A DNA stretch of 64,000 bases, taken from assembly GCA_946811185.2 (NCBI GenBank), contig OX328104.1:18545352-18609351 (forward strand), in the 5' to 3' direction. The stretch is from Hippopus hippopus. Lineage: Eukaryota > Mollusca > Bivalvia > Cardiida > Cardiidae. The translations under genes were made by a program, and so were the position numbers. Under the pieces are notes generated by a model that saw only the letters and a list, made by a program, of their open reading frames with translations, was not told the origin of the DNA and did no database searches. Shown in pieces: positions 26,735 to 38,460 of this stretch; the first letter of the stretch is position 1; each line of letters begins with the position of its first letter.

Positions 26735-27262
26735 AAGTACACTTTCTACCTTGATTGCAAAATAAATGTAGTTAAAATGATTATTTCTGTCTTTGATAGG
26801 GTAGAAAATATTGTGGGAAAAGGAGAAAATGCTGGAAACCAGCATTTTCTCCTTTTAGCACAATATTTTGAAAAAACCCTTTTCTTAAAGATACATCTTC
26901 ACTGCCAGAGTGTAAACAAACGCTGTTAAAACTTTACAATGTGTAGCCTAGTTAACTGTGTAAACGTAGATAAAAAAATCGATATAAGATGTATGGGATA
27001 AAGAAACGCAAAGGATTTGTCTTCAATTTAAACCGGAAACTGTGGTTGTAATGTCTAGGGATAACCTCCAGAGAATGAAATGCATTTTCTATCCGTCGTA
27101 ATCTGTGCAACCTTGCAACCGTCAGGGGCAACATTTGGCACGAAGAGACAAGAATGGTTATAGTTTCATAAAATAAAGATAAAATTTGCTAAAAAACTGG
27201 ATGAAAACGAGGAAAGATGTATCTTTAAGGGTTGGTAAAACTCGGAGTTGTGAGTTTAAATC
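26735..27262 (-). mobile_element. MITE family E, copy 5, split by MITE Q
   Basis: Palindrome at 26803-26868 (GGAGAAAATGCTGGAAACCA and complement); right end (AAGGGTTGGTAAAACTCGGA) resumes after MITE Q copy 1. Confidence 0.75.
26890..27224 (+). mobile_element. MITE family Q, copy 1
   Basis: 335 bases, inverted ends AGATACATC and GATGTATCT, flanked by exact TTAA duplications (26886-26889 and 27225-27228). Inserted in family E copy 5. Inverted relative at 55128-55464. Confidence 0.85.
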
Positions 27263-27548
27263 AGTTTGACGAATTGATGACACCATTGTAACACCATTAG
27301 GAAAAGAAATCTGCTTTGCCCGATCAGTCATTGACATAATAAGGAAAAAAGTAGACAGTGTAGATCTTATTATAACAAATAAAGGAATAGATAAATTCAA
27401 TAAGTTCAATCCGAGGGTCAAATTTTTCAACGCGAAGAACAAGCATTTTCTTTTTAATTTCAGATCCAGACTTATTGTATTTCTAAATCACTTCACGTTG
27501 ACATTTCAAGGTTACAAATTCAGTTTAGTTGAAAAAGAATATTGACTT

Positions 27549-27759
27549 CAACCCTTAAGCTCCTAAGCACGAATCACTGACCTTTTGCGGACAGTGTAAA
27601 TCAAGATCAGACTGCACAGAATGTGCAATCTGATCTTGGATCGACACTATCCGATCAGAATATATTTTTCTCCAAAAATTAAGTTTGAAAGAACATTATT
27701 CGGGTTTTTACTATCGGTTTGAAAGTTTTATTTAATTCATTTAGAAGGGAAGGGTTAAA
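27549..27759 (+). mobile_element. MITE family A, copy 11
   Basis: Hairpin at about 27596-27650 with a few mismatches; ends CCCTTAAGCTCCTAAGC and AAGGGAAGGGTTAA. Confidence 0.75.
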
Positions 27760-27977
27760 CGAATGAATGCATGTTATTTTCTCCACAAATTTAAGTTTTG
27801 GTATTTTTGAAATTCACCTGGTGTCAAACTGTATATTAAAGGCTCATAACCTTTTTTTTTTTCTCGTGGTTTAGATTTAGTGTTTAGAATACTTTTATCG
27901 CCACATTCAGTTTCGTCCTTAAAAAACAGTATAACGAAAAGATTTATTCAATGTTGCAATATAATCCTTTACTACAA

Positions 27978-28165
27978 TCCGGAGTTTTAACGACCCTAAG
28001 AAAGAAAGCTTAAAAAAAAAGCAGGCACAAGTAACCTGCATTTTCTCATTTTTCCCACCCCATCAAAGAATCTTATCTTATTATTATCAGTTTTTGTATT
28101 TGTCAACTGCAGATGTTAGCATTTGGAAGAGTCTAAGATTTGTTGTTTGGAAATGGTTTAAGAAA
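27978..28165 (+). mobile_element. MITE family E, copy 7 (degenerate)
   Basis: GTTTTAACGACCCTAAGAAA start; palindrome reduced to GCAGG...CCTGC and GCATTTTCTC. Confidence 0.55.
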
Positions 28166-28413
28166 ACAGATATTAAAAAAAAAAAAAATCTAATCTATAG
28201 ATTTTAAAAAACTAAAAAGATGACAACATGATGATTGTCACTATGTCTTGTTCCGTTTAGGCCAGATTTAATATGGCTTTTACAGGGTTCCGTAGTTTTG
28301 CCATAACATAACAATACAAAAGACGGTAAATATTTGTGACTGTTTAATAAATATGCTCGTTGTGCAAAGTTGTTACAGAATGTTAAATGTTTGCATTCAA
28401 ATGATTTTAACTA

Positions 28414-28636
28414 TTAATACTTATCCTGCTGAATATCTTTAATGAAACGTTCAAGCCAATAGAAAAAGAAAAAAAAAAACATGCATTTGACTCTTTCAAA
28501 GTTGTTTTTTGGAAGAAATTATCTTCTCATCGGACAGTGTAGATCCAGGATCAGACTGCACGTTCTGTGCAGTCTGATCTTGATCTACACTGTCCGCAAA
28601 AGGTCAGTGAGTCGCGCTTAGCAGTTAAAGGGTTAA
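28414..28636 (-). mobile_element. MITE family A, copy 12
   Basis: Hairpin about 28534-28596, arms perfect (GATCAGACTGCACG and CGTGCAGTCTGATC type), GTCGCGCTTAGCAG end, TTAA flanks. Confidence 0.83.
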
Positions 28637-28927
28637 TTCTAAGCACAAAGTACACATCCAAACGATTTTGGACTTACTGTATTGAAAACTGAAGATACAC
28701 TGTATACAGTTGGAAAATTTATTACATAGAGCGTCAGACTATACATGAAAAGTTAAAAAAAATTTATGAAATCTCAATAAAGTTTTTTGCTCGCCAATAG
28801 ATAGACGGATATTACTTTTGAGCGTGGAATTATTGATCTATGTACTTTTTTTTTACGAATTCTAGAAAGTTTTCACGCTTTTGAAATTTTCTTAAAAGTT
28901 CCCATTGTTTATCACGAACTTCGACAA

Positions 28928-29026
28928 TAAATAGAGAATAGATGGTTATTGTCTTGGATGGGTTAAGTTTATCGGGCAAGGCGGAGGAATTTATCTGGAA
29001 CCTATCCAAGACACCAACCATCTATT
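28928..29026. repeat. Foldback with arms of about 33 bases; right arm repeated at 29145-29205
   Basis: AATAGATGGTTATTGTCTTGG pairs with CCAAGACACCAACCATCTAT. A diverged third copy (CCAAGACACCAACCGTCTAG) follows about 140 bases later. Confidence 0.6.
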
Positions 29027-29209
29027 CTATTTATCCTGTCACTCACTGTAACAGAACAAAACAAAACAAACAAACGGAAAAAAAACAACATTGATAAAGA
29101 CTGTACCTTTAATAAATTTCCGGAGCCGAACCTGATCGACTTTCCCAGTCCAAGACACCAACCGTCTAGATCTATTTTATTTATCCTTTTACTCAATTGT
29201 AATCCAAAA

Positions 29210-30388
29210 TCCAACTAAATTGAACATTTCGCTCGAAATAAGGCACATATTGACAACTTTCTCACTAGATCTATGAGAAACTTTAAAAAAGGAAGAACCA
29301 TGTTTACAACACCCTCTGGATATGCAGCTGCAATAATGACGTCATGAATGATATTGGCTACGTCATAATTATTAAACGTGACGTAGATCTATATCCGCAG
29401 AAAAATAATGTGGCGAAGAAGACAATGTGTTTTAACATAACAGACTATTAATTAAACGAACAAAAGTATTCACTAGCGATTGATTGATTCATTACGGCAG
29501 GAAGACGCTTGGTTGAAAATAGTCCCAGTTAGCAGGTGCGCACTTAGCGGTCACGTGACCAACCGACGGATATCAAAAAAATATACGGCACCCTGTTATC
29601 GGGTCGAAATTGTAGAAGGTGACAGGATAAAACTACATTATTTCCAACACCGGGGTTTTGAAATCAAACACGTTTTGTGTGAGAAACTAGCTCGTTGGTA
29701 GAGACCAAGTTCTAAGTTGGTATCCAAAAATACCCAAGACCGATCCGTACGCTTAAAACTTCTTTTAAATGTCTGTCAGTGCATTCAGTTCTTACACAAA
29801 ATTATAGTCGATCGGTTCGTAATTGGATGAAGCTTTCGGTGATTCAGTGCTTTTTTGTAACCCGGAGTATTAGGTATGGTCTTTTCTGGCACTGCCACTC
29901 TCGTAGAGTTGCCTATAGGTAAGATTATGCATAGACCCTTGTGTTGGTGAAAGCTAGAAAATTTAATACTAAAAATTTGCTAGGGGTCACCATGTTTCCC
30001 GCAATCCCCTTTAATTTCAGAAAATCTGTTTTGATTCAAAGATTTAGTGCATATATTTTAAGTGTACTATATTTTGGATACTTGAATAATTCAATGTGAC
30101 TCTGATTAAACCGACTGCTGTGGAAACGCATGTTTTTCTAAGGCGAAACTGAATTGTAAATTTTTTCGAAATGATTCCTATCAAAGTGTGAGTAGTATAC
30201 ATTAACAAGTACATAGTCACCTTGATATTTCTGATATACCCTTGAAATCACCATGTAAACAAGTCAGAATAAAATGAGAGTATAGAAACCCCTTTTCCTT
30301 TCATATCATGTAGATATATGAAATAAATATTCTCCCTGAACTATCATACATTGCAGATTTAAGACTTTACGTAGCCAGAATACCTGAA
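29210..30388. other. Host DNA without recognised features
   Basis: About 1.2 kb with no SINE, foldback or credible exon recognised. Confidence 0.5.
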
Positions 30389-30465
30389 CATTTCGGACAG
30401 TGTAAGTCCAAAATCTGGCTGGACATTTTATTCAGACTCATCTTGATCTACACTCTTCGCAAAAG
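30389..30465. repeat. Family A relic
   Basis: CGGACAGTGTAAGTCC ... CATCTTGATCTACACTCTTC; hairpin arms no longer pair well. Confidence 0.4.
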
Positions 30466-30877
30466 TAAACACATTTATTCCGGAGATCCGAAAATTTAAA
30501 GATATCCTTTCATTTTTACTTTAAAAAAATTGCTTAATGAAACTGTGGGTTTAATCGGGTTGAAGTATCAACAGTTTGTCTAAGTGTCTCGTTGAAACTG
30601 AAAACAGAAATGCGGTTAATTCCCATCTTTATAATCTGCGAGCTTAACTGCAAGACTTAAAGTACAGTCTCGCCTCCTCAAGACTTGGATTTATCCTGGC
30701 ACAGATACCTTTGCATTTATTGTGTTGTGCACAACTTTTGGATGAACGTGTTTTGGAGAGGACATGTTGGGGCTTTCTAACTAAAACTCCCTTTAAAGGA
30801 GTTGTCAACTTGCCTTAAGCTTGGTTATCTAGTTCAAAAAGCCACCCCTGTGGTACCCAAATAAATGTAAATGACCC

Positions 30878-31125
30878 ATGCTCTTGCTATAGGGAAGTTA
30901 GTGCATCCCCGTGATGCATGATGCCAAGCAAGCCATCACATAATTATGCATTCATAAAATGTATTTTGTATAACATCCGACTGAACCATGAGTTACACTG
31001 GTCCTTTGACATACAGAAAATTGACAAAAAGCAAACGGTTTCGACCCAGACTGCACAGGCTGACCTGGGTCGATACTTTTTGCTAATGCATACAGCCCTC
31101 TTTTCACAGATCATGGCTGATTTAT
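30878..31125 (+). mobile_element. MITE family B, copy 6
   Basis: Ends recognisable; the hairpin has lost its left arm (GACCCAGACTGCACAGGCTG). Confidence 0.65.
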
Positions 31126-31339
31126 AAAGAGTTATCGTTCTTTATCGTAATATTTTAGATATCGGAAACTATTCTATCTACAGAAGACCGACATAAATTT
31201 TGAAATATGTATGCACGCCAAATTTTCAATGGTAGGTGGAAGGGGCATGAAATTTAGTAAAAAAAAAAAACCGTGTATGGGTATGAAATTTGATGAATAT
31301 GAAATTGTATTATCGCAATGTCCCATTCAGCTCTATACC

Positions 31340-31525
31340 AAACAACATAATTTTAGGCTTGTGTCCAAACTGAAGTATTTGCAGACGTAAATTAAAATAA
31401 TTTCACACACTATGGCTTTTGTCCACAAGAGGGTCGAAAACAGTGTGAGGAAAAGGAGAAAATGCTGGTTACCAGCATTTTCTCCTTTTCCCCAGAATGT
31501 TTCCAAAAGCCCTCTTGTCAATGAT
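31340..31525 (-). mobile_element. MITE family E, copy 8
   Basis: Palindrome about 31440-31500, GGAGAAAATGCTGGTTACCA and complement. Confidence 0.75.
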
Positions 31526-32214
31526 CGTCAAACCGCATGATTGTCTGGTTACGGATCAAGACGCACCAGTCTAGTGCACCAAGCAGGATATCGGTCACGT
31601 CAATCAAGTATTTAAACAAGACAGATACTTGTCTTCCTCTGAAATATTATACGCCGTTGATGCATTGTTAAATGATATAAGTTAATTGATGCAAACTATC
31701 AAATTGAATGGTTTAAATGAAAACTCCAATTAATCATCGGATTGACGACATTATTGACTTTCTTCTTTGTGTTAAACGTCCTGGCTGCCAGTTTTTCTCT
31801 TTCACTGCCAATATGATGCTAAAATGCTTTTTTGCAAACCATATAGATCAACCCCAGACTGCACAGAACGTTTAAACTGTATCGTTTCAATGAAAAAAAA
31901 ATTACTTCCCGAATCAGGGACAAAACTGACATAATTTTTATCCAAGTTATGGTTTACTGCTTACTCTTTTACTGTGACTAACAACTTGAATGGCTTAAAA
32001 TTGCGGACCCCATAGATAAAGATCAGATTGAACTGAACTTTCAAATTGTATGCTCTCCAATAGAGACTTGTTGATCACCAGACTATGGACCTTATTGAAT
32101 TCCATCTTTGTTAACTGTTACTTTATTTCACTGACATTGGCAACTGTAAGGAAAGTGGAGCACAAGAGTTATAGAAAACGCTGTTGTGTGACCTTTGTGT
32201 AGAAACTCTCTAAT
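31526..32214. other. Host DNA without recognised features
   Basis: Possible family A relics (GATCAACCCCAGACTGCACA near 31847); nothing else. Confidence 0.4.
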
Positions 32215-32320
32215 ATTTTAGGACAATGTGGTAAACAGATTTGTAAAGCATTGTGGGAAAAGGAGCAATAGTTTTCAAAAGCATAAATTGCTCTTTTTAC
32301 ACCAAGTTTCTCTATAGACG
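32215..32320 (-). mobile_element. MITE family E, copy 9 (variant palindrome)
   Basis: Arms read GGAGCAAT ... ATTGCTC instead of the family's GAGAAAATGC ... GCATTTTCTC, with both arms changed together so pairing is preserved. Confidence 0.55.
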
Positions 32321-32541
32321 TTGAACCTTAGGCTGTCGAGCACGATTCAAGATTTTAGAGACGGTACAGATCAAGATCAGACTGCACAGAAGTTGCAGTC
32401 TGATCTTGGATCTGCGCTGTCCGATTACATATTAAATATAATAATATATTTCCCCCCAAAGAATAACTTTAAAATAGCATTCTTTGGGTTGTTACTATCG
32501 GCTGGAAAGGCTTCATGTAACTTATTTAGCTGGTTTAGGTG
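32321..32541 (+). mobile_element. MITE family A, copy 14
   Basis: Hairpin about 32366-32412 (GATCAGACTGCACAGAAG; TTGCAGTCTGATC) and right end TTAGCTGGTTTAGG. Confidence 0.7.
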
Positions 32542-33274
32542 TCATAAACAGTATTTATTTCATGCTTTTCGGTAAATTATCGAGAAATAACAGTGGAATA
32601 TTGTTCGATATTTCATGGTTACCACCAGTGAAAAATACCGATTTTATTTTCTAACTCTTCAATTGAAGGCGGAAACAGTAGTTCCCGCGCACTAGTTACC
32701 TAGGTTAACACTCAACCAGATAGAAATATGACGTAATTTACCCTACCTTTCTCGCGCTTTATGTAATATTGTAATGCGTTGTTATGCGGATGGGGTACGC
32801 CAGGGGGAATCACCGAAAAGAACTGTACTGGATTTTGATGTTAGTTCCCCCCCCCCCCCAAAAAAAAGGGTTAGAAGCATGAACATCAGCGGTAGTATTA
32901 CCGTTGATGTTCACTCGATGAAATAAATTACGATCTTTCACCGAAAAAAGCAAATATCCTCTATATCTCTCATATAGTTTGGTTTTAAAAAAGAGCTATT
33001 GTAAATTATGCAAATATGCTTGAACTGTACACTTTGTTCATGTTTAGTGGTCCAAATTGAATTCTGCCTTTTTCGAGATCTGGAGATACAATTCGTACGA
33101 ATGAAGATATATACACTGTTTTATACTCTGAAAATAAGTAGATGACGAGGTAAAAACCAAAAGATCAAACTGCATGTTCTGAGAAGTCTTATATTTTTCT
33201 ACGCCTTACACGAATGCCAACTACGTTCACCTTTATGGTACATGGCTCTAGTCTACATCTCCAAAGGGGAACAT

Positions 33275-34170
33275 TATTACTTATTATACTGCAAAGAAAT
33301 TTCTCGCGATCTGATTGGATAATATGCATCGAATATATGTTGCTGCCCACTGACAGCAGCCAGGGAACAGCACAGCTTCCCTGTTGGGAACCTTGTAGTC
33401 TCGACTTATACATTTCAACGCATAATGCAAGATGGTGGTGTCGAATCGAAGCGAGTTGCCCACAAGACAAATACACCTTATTATTATTTGTTTCCTCTGA
33501 TGGTTGTCATTTAGGCGGAAAGAATGGATTATTTTTGAAAATAAATGAAAATGGTTGAATATAGATCTATTATCGCTTGTTAATCATTCTAAAATAAATA
33601 CACGTGGTGAATACGAGCCATCCCTTCGTCATGTAAACAAACCGTTAAGTGTCAAAGGTGATGTATTCTAACGTCAAAAGAAATAAACTCAATATGGTCG
33701 TTTGAAGCAACTAATGGTCGATTGTTTACTTTTGCCAAAAAATCATAAAATGAATAGTTACAAGTTTACCTTGAAGTTGTTTAAATCTATTTTTAAAAGA
33801 ATCTACGTCTAATCGCAGTGACTTCATGCACTAAACTGCACGTTTTACCCGGTTTTTAGGAGTAGTGACGTCAGTTTCCAGAAACGTCTGTGTTCAGTGT
33901 GTTGGGGCACTCAGAAGGGAAATTCGATTTCGTAAGCGTACCAGATTTGTGAGGCCATAAAACAGGAAAATTTTCACTTGAATACATTTTGGAATGGTAA
34001 AACTTTGCAGTTTAATAAATGTATTGTCCAGTTAGGTGGCAAGGCAGTTGGAAACTTGTTTACAGCTGTGGCGTATCGAGTCGCCACCTCGGCTCGGGGC
34101 GACAAGATTCGCCACAACCGTGAACAGGTTTCCAGTGCCCCGCCACCTGAACGGACTGCTTATACAGTAT
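33275..34170. mobile_element. Foldback element N, copy 2 (expanded or interrupted)
   Basis: Starts TATTATACTGCAAAGAAATT like copy 1 and ends with the same palindrome (about 34025-34150: GGAAACTTGTTTACAGCTG; its complement CAACCGTGAACAGGTTTCC). It is about 370 bases longer than copy 1, mostly between about 33480 and 33820, suggesting an insertion that I could not delimit. Confidence 0.65.
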
Positions 34171-34564
34171 CGTAAACCAAATAACAAACCAAAATGACCC
34201 ATTGTTGGGTTTCAATGACTGATTCATAGTTTTTTTTTTCACTCGTAGCTGCATCGAAAAGAAACTTTGCCCAATGACTCTTTAGATCTTTCACCTTATC
34301 AAGTTTTTTTTCCCAGCTTATTACTTTTTTTAATATTTGAGAAATTCTCAAGTTCTAGAAAATGAATAAATCGGAAGAAAACCGTTACAGTTATACATTC
34401 ACATATTTTTTCAAATAAGATAGCTGAGTTTATTTGCATGCACTTTATCGGGACAATTATGTCTAAAAATATCCCAATTCGCTGTCTGGATAAGAGATTT
34501 TAATGGTAATAGGCAATCCTTGGGTTCGTATCTAAACATTTGTTATCGTTTGATACAATAGAGT
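34171..34564. other. Host DNA without recognised features
   Basis: AT-rich; nothing recognised. Confidence 0.5.
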
Positions 34565-35042
34565 CATTCTATGTGAAAAGGGGGTTTGATTCATCTGCAA
34601 AAAGTTTCGACCCATATCAGCCTGCGCGGACTGCGCAGGCTGACATGGGTCGAAACTTTTTGCTATTGGTCAATTTTCTGCATGTCAAAAGATCAGCTGA
34701 GTCTACCTCATGATTCATACGGTTATGAAACAAAATTGATTTTATGAATCCATAGAACTGTAATGTCTTGCTTAGTTTAAACATATTTATTTTACATCGG
34801 CTGAGAAACCGCTGAGAATCTCTCTCGATTCTCTTTCCTGGGAACCGCACCAGTACTCGCGTCGAGTGTGTTGACCAATTAAGAGTCCCAAAGTTGACAG
34901 CCACTCCCGGGAATCGAACTCAGAACCTAAGATTACGAGGCCGACGCTCTACCTCACAACCATGGACACCACAAATGTCTTGCTTGGTACAATGCATTTG
35001 GGAGATCCATAAAACCCCTTTTTGCCGGAGCGCGACTGATAG
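34565..35042 (+). mobile_element. MITE family B, copy 7, split by a SINE
   Basis: Perfect hairpin core (CATATCAGCCTGCGCGGACT; complement) at about 34613-34652. The right half resumes after a SINE whose target duplication is visible. Confidence 0.85.
34777..34973 (-). mobile_element. tRNA-derived SINE (family U) inside MITE B copy 7
   Basis: Minus-strand A-box region TTGTGAGGTAGAGCG and B box GAGTTCGATTCCC. Flanked by a 15-base duplication AATGTCTTGCTTAGT / AATGTCTTGCTTGGT (34762-34776 and 34974-34988), one mismatch. Confidence 0.85.
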
Positions 35043-35371
35043 TATTACTGGGAGATGGGCATTGTATATTTTTATTTGATGGTAAATCTCAGACAAGTTG
35101 TAATAAAAATCTGAATAATGTGAAGCTGTATTCTAAACCCTTCATAACGTGCACGCGCTTCATAAGTCCTCAGCAGGCATTTGAAAATAATGTGACAGAA
35201 AGGAAAAGTTGCTTTAAACGGGCAATTTCTGCGTTTGACACATTGTTTGCTTTATTAGACCTTAGATTTGATATTTGTTTTTATATTTTAGATATTCTTC
35301 AAACACGATTTCAGCGAATGATTAGGTAAATGTAATTTATATGTATTGCGTGATTGTGTGATGTACTTCAC
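35043..35371. other. Host DNA without recognised features
   Basis: Nothing recognised. Confidence 0.5.
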
Positions 35372-35570
35372 TCTACCAAACGACAAAATTGTTGAATTGT
35401 CCAAATTGAAAGCATCTGCTGGCGACAAAATTAAGTGCCTCAAAAATTGAGAAGGGTAGAAAACATGGTAAGAATGGTAGAAATTGCCTGCTGATTGCCA
35501 GCAATTTCTCCTTTTCCCACCACGTTTTTTTTTAAATCTTTCATTCTAAGGGTCGTTAAGAGACGGAAAA
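35372..35570 (-). mobile_element. MITE family E, copy 10 (variant palindrome)
   Basis: Arms AGAAATTGC ... GCAATTTCT replace the family's GAAAATGC ... GCATTTTC; the change is matched on both arms. Confidence 0.65.
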
Positions 35571-35925
35571 AATGTACAAAGCTTATGATTTATTACTGTT
35601 AGGCCTTTTTGGACTGCAGGAGAAACAAATTAGACGTGTCATTTCAAACATGATTGTGTGCTTTCGTAATTTTTTCTTTAGCTTTGACACGTATCATCAT
35701 TTTTTTTCGGTTTGTATCTTTCTAGCGACTGACAACTAGCGTTTGTCAACATTTGATGAAGTTACATTAAGACGTGACCATTTTTTGTAATAGTTCAATT
35801 TAGGGGTAAAACATGTAATTATGGAAAAAATACCCAAATACGGGTTCCAACCCACCCTGTCTAAAATTATGTTAGCAACTCAATCGACAGAGGTACCGGT
35901 GCTTTATAAGTAAAAGGTATGAAGG
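35571..35925. other. Host DNA without recognised features
   Basis: Nothing recognised. Confidence 0.5.
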
Positions 35926-36185
35926 AGCTATGTTCAGGCAAAAAGTGGCTTGATGCATCTCCGTGATCCATGATACAAAGCAAGTCATCACATAATCATG
36001 GATCCACTAAATCCATTTTGTCTGACAACGAACTGAATCATGAGGTACACTGGTCCTTGGACATGCAGAAAATTGATGAATAGCGAAAAGTTTCGGCCTA
36101 GGTCAGACTGCACGGACTGCGCAGGCTGACCTGGGTCGCTACTTTTTGCAGATGCATTAAGCCCCTTTTTCATGGATCATTTTTA
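35926..36185 (+). mobile_element. MITE family B, copy 8
   Basis: Hairpin about 36098-36133 with an A-like arm (GGTCAGACTGCAC) facing a B-like arm (GCGCAGGCTGACC), so two positions no longer pair. Confidence 0.75.
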
Positions 36186-36250
36186 ACTTGTCAGATGTAA
36201 GCAACGTCACTTGAAAAGGCTCCATCTATCAAGCATGCAAGATTTTACTC

Positions 36251-36756
36251 TGATGCCCATTTACTCATTTCAAGCCAAATATAACCAATTTTGTCGATAT
36301 TTTATCAGACTGTAGTCATTCTTGTGGCTTCATGACAAATATTACACCTGGCGGTTGCGAGATTGCATAGATTACGACGGATAGAAAATGTAATTTTGGA
36401 CTTTGCTCCTATCCACTGTTCAGTCGAGGATACCGCATGATGCTTGTCACGTGACTTTGTACGACCTTCGTCTTGCATATTCATGTAGCTGGCAAGAAAG
36501 TGGAGTCGAGATAACAAGTCTACATGGTCTACTGTCGCAACAATCTATGTCACCTTAGATGGGGTATATATAAATGACTCTAGTGATACACCGCCTCATT
36601 GTTTACAATTTTGACCTGACGTAATTTTCTCCCGACCAAGATTCATTTCAAATAACAAATCTGAAACTTCTTTTCATTCTTTGGGTCCGTAGATAGTTCT
36701 AATTTACTGATTTAAGCACATTTCTAGATTTGGCTAAAATGAGTAAATGGGTATCT
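36251..36756 (-). mobile_element. MITE family F, copy 2
   Basis: Inverted and highly similar to 17541-18043; right flank TTAA at 36757-36760. Confidence 0.85.
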
Positions 36757-36884
36757 TTAAACTGAGAAGGACGACACAGTTACAGTAACTGCGAGAAATG
36801 TAGGTGGAGCTCAAACTGCTCAAAAACTGATACAGTAAGATTCTTCTTTCTTAATGAAATTTGAAAGCGCAATGCGATGGCGCT

Positions 36885-37372
36885 TCTTTTTAGGCGTAGC
36901 TGAATAAGCTGGCTTTTGACCTACTTCTTGATACTGATAAAGAATGAATAGATGGTAATTTGCGATTGGTAAAAAATGTGCACATGTTTATTCGGCGGGC
37001 CTCTGCTGGCGTATCGCTCGTATTTATGAAATCACTATTTACAAGCTTTGCTACCGCTAATCGATATCGCGATATCGGGGGGGGGGGGGGGGGGGGAGCG
37101 GGGTTGCGGGGCTCTTGATTCATACCATAGCAAATTAATGTAATAGAGAATGGTCCTTTTATTGTTCTATTTGGAAATTTCACATTTCATAAGCGTTTCC
37201 AATAATCCAATACTACTTATCAACAAAATGAAAAATGGTGAATAAATAGAGGCAGTTTCTTGTGAGGTTACTTTTCATCATTTTACTTCATATTGAGCCA
37301 CAACAGAGTTTCAAAATTCATATTTCAGTGCCTCTTACGCCGTACTGTCTTTTTAAAGATATTTCTTGTTTG
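36885..37372 (-). mobile_element. Family G arm 1
   Basis: Contains AGCTGAATAAGCTGGCTTTT, TTTGCGATTGGTAAAAAATG, a poly-G run and ends AAAGATATTTCTTG. It is inverted relative to 38017-38460; related copies at 45190-45345, 55470-55893 and 61768-62305. Confidence 0.75.
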
Positions 37373-38016
37373 CCTTTGATTCAAATGTTCGTCCTACAAC
37401 TGGTAGCTTTTCATTGATCTTCGTATTGATTGGATGGCCACGGGAGATACAACGTGTACCAGTTTGACTCTGCCGGTACCATTGTAATAGTTTGCGATCT
37501 TTTCTTTTGTTTTCAAAATGAAAGAGAAAGATTATAACTGATAGAAAAAGGAGAAAGCATTACACAATAATTAAAGCTCTGACCAGGAAAACCATGACCG
37601 AACTATTTCTTGATCTTGAAGAGTAATGTACTTTAAGCCTTTGAGAAAATGCGATTTGATTTATTCAGTAGTGAAAAAGTTAATCGATTTACCGCCGTTG
37701 ATCCCTAACTCTCTCCGTTTTGGGTTCTTATTCCCGGCTAAGAGAAGACCCCAAAAACCCCAATTGCATCTTTTCTCTTCGAATGTGCTTCACCCTATAG
37801 CTCGGGACGCCTCTGTAGTTGGAAGCTTTCTATAAATTCAATCTTGTCAAAATCAAATTTGGTTTTCAAATCGTTACGATGTACCCATCGCGTTAGGAAT
37901 GAATATAGTGTTAAGATGTTTAAATTTTGGGTGAAAGAAGTAACAGCACAAATTTGTTTTCAGATCGCTGATCTGACCTGTCATTAACTCTATAAACCAT
38001 GATTAATGTTTTTCAA
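37373..38016. other. Spacer between the two inverted G arms
   Basis: About 640 bases without a coding signal that I trust; 37636-37680 resembles 23390-23435. Confidence 0.45.
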
Positions 38017-38460
38017 AGCTAACAAGAAATATCTTTAAAAAAAGATGGACGGCGTAAGAGGTACTAAAATATGAATATTGAAACTATTTTGTGGCTGAAG
38101 TAAAATAATGAAAAATAACCTCACGAGCAATGCTTCTTTTTCCTCACCGTTTTTTATTTTGTTGAAAAGAAGTATTGCGTTATTGGTTGACGCTAATGAA
38201 AATATCAAATTTCCAAACAGAACAAGAAAAGGACCATTTTCTATTACATAAATTATCTATGGTATGAATCAAGGCCCCAGGGCATCGGTCAGCGATAGCA
38301 ATGCTTTTAAATAGTGGTTTCATAAATGTGCGAGAAAATATGGCAGAAGGGGCCCGCCGAATAAACAGGTGCTCATTTTTAACCAATCGCAAATTACCAT
38401 ATATTCATTCTTGATCAGTAGCAAGAAGTACGTCAAAAGCCAGCACATTCAGCTACACCA
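38017..38460 (+). mobile_element. Family G arm 2
   Basis: Starts CAAGAAATATCTTTAAAAAA, ends AAAGCCAGCACATTCAGCTA; inverted match to arm 1. Confidence 0.75.

Noticed and set aside
31820..31880. Another family A element
   Set aside because: Only one arm-like string (AGACTGCACAGAACG) without a matching complement; not enough to call.
33214..33558. 114-residue frame
   Set aside because: Lies across element N copy 2 and its boundary, with an equally long frame on the opposite strand; no domain recognised.
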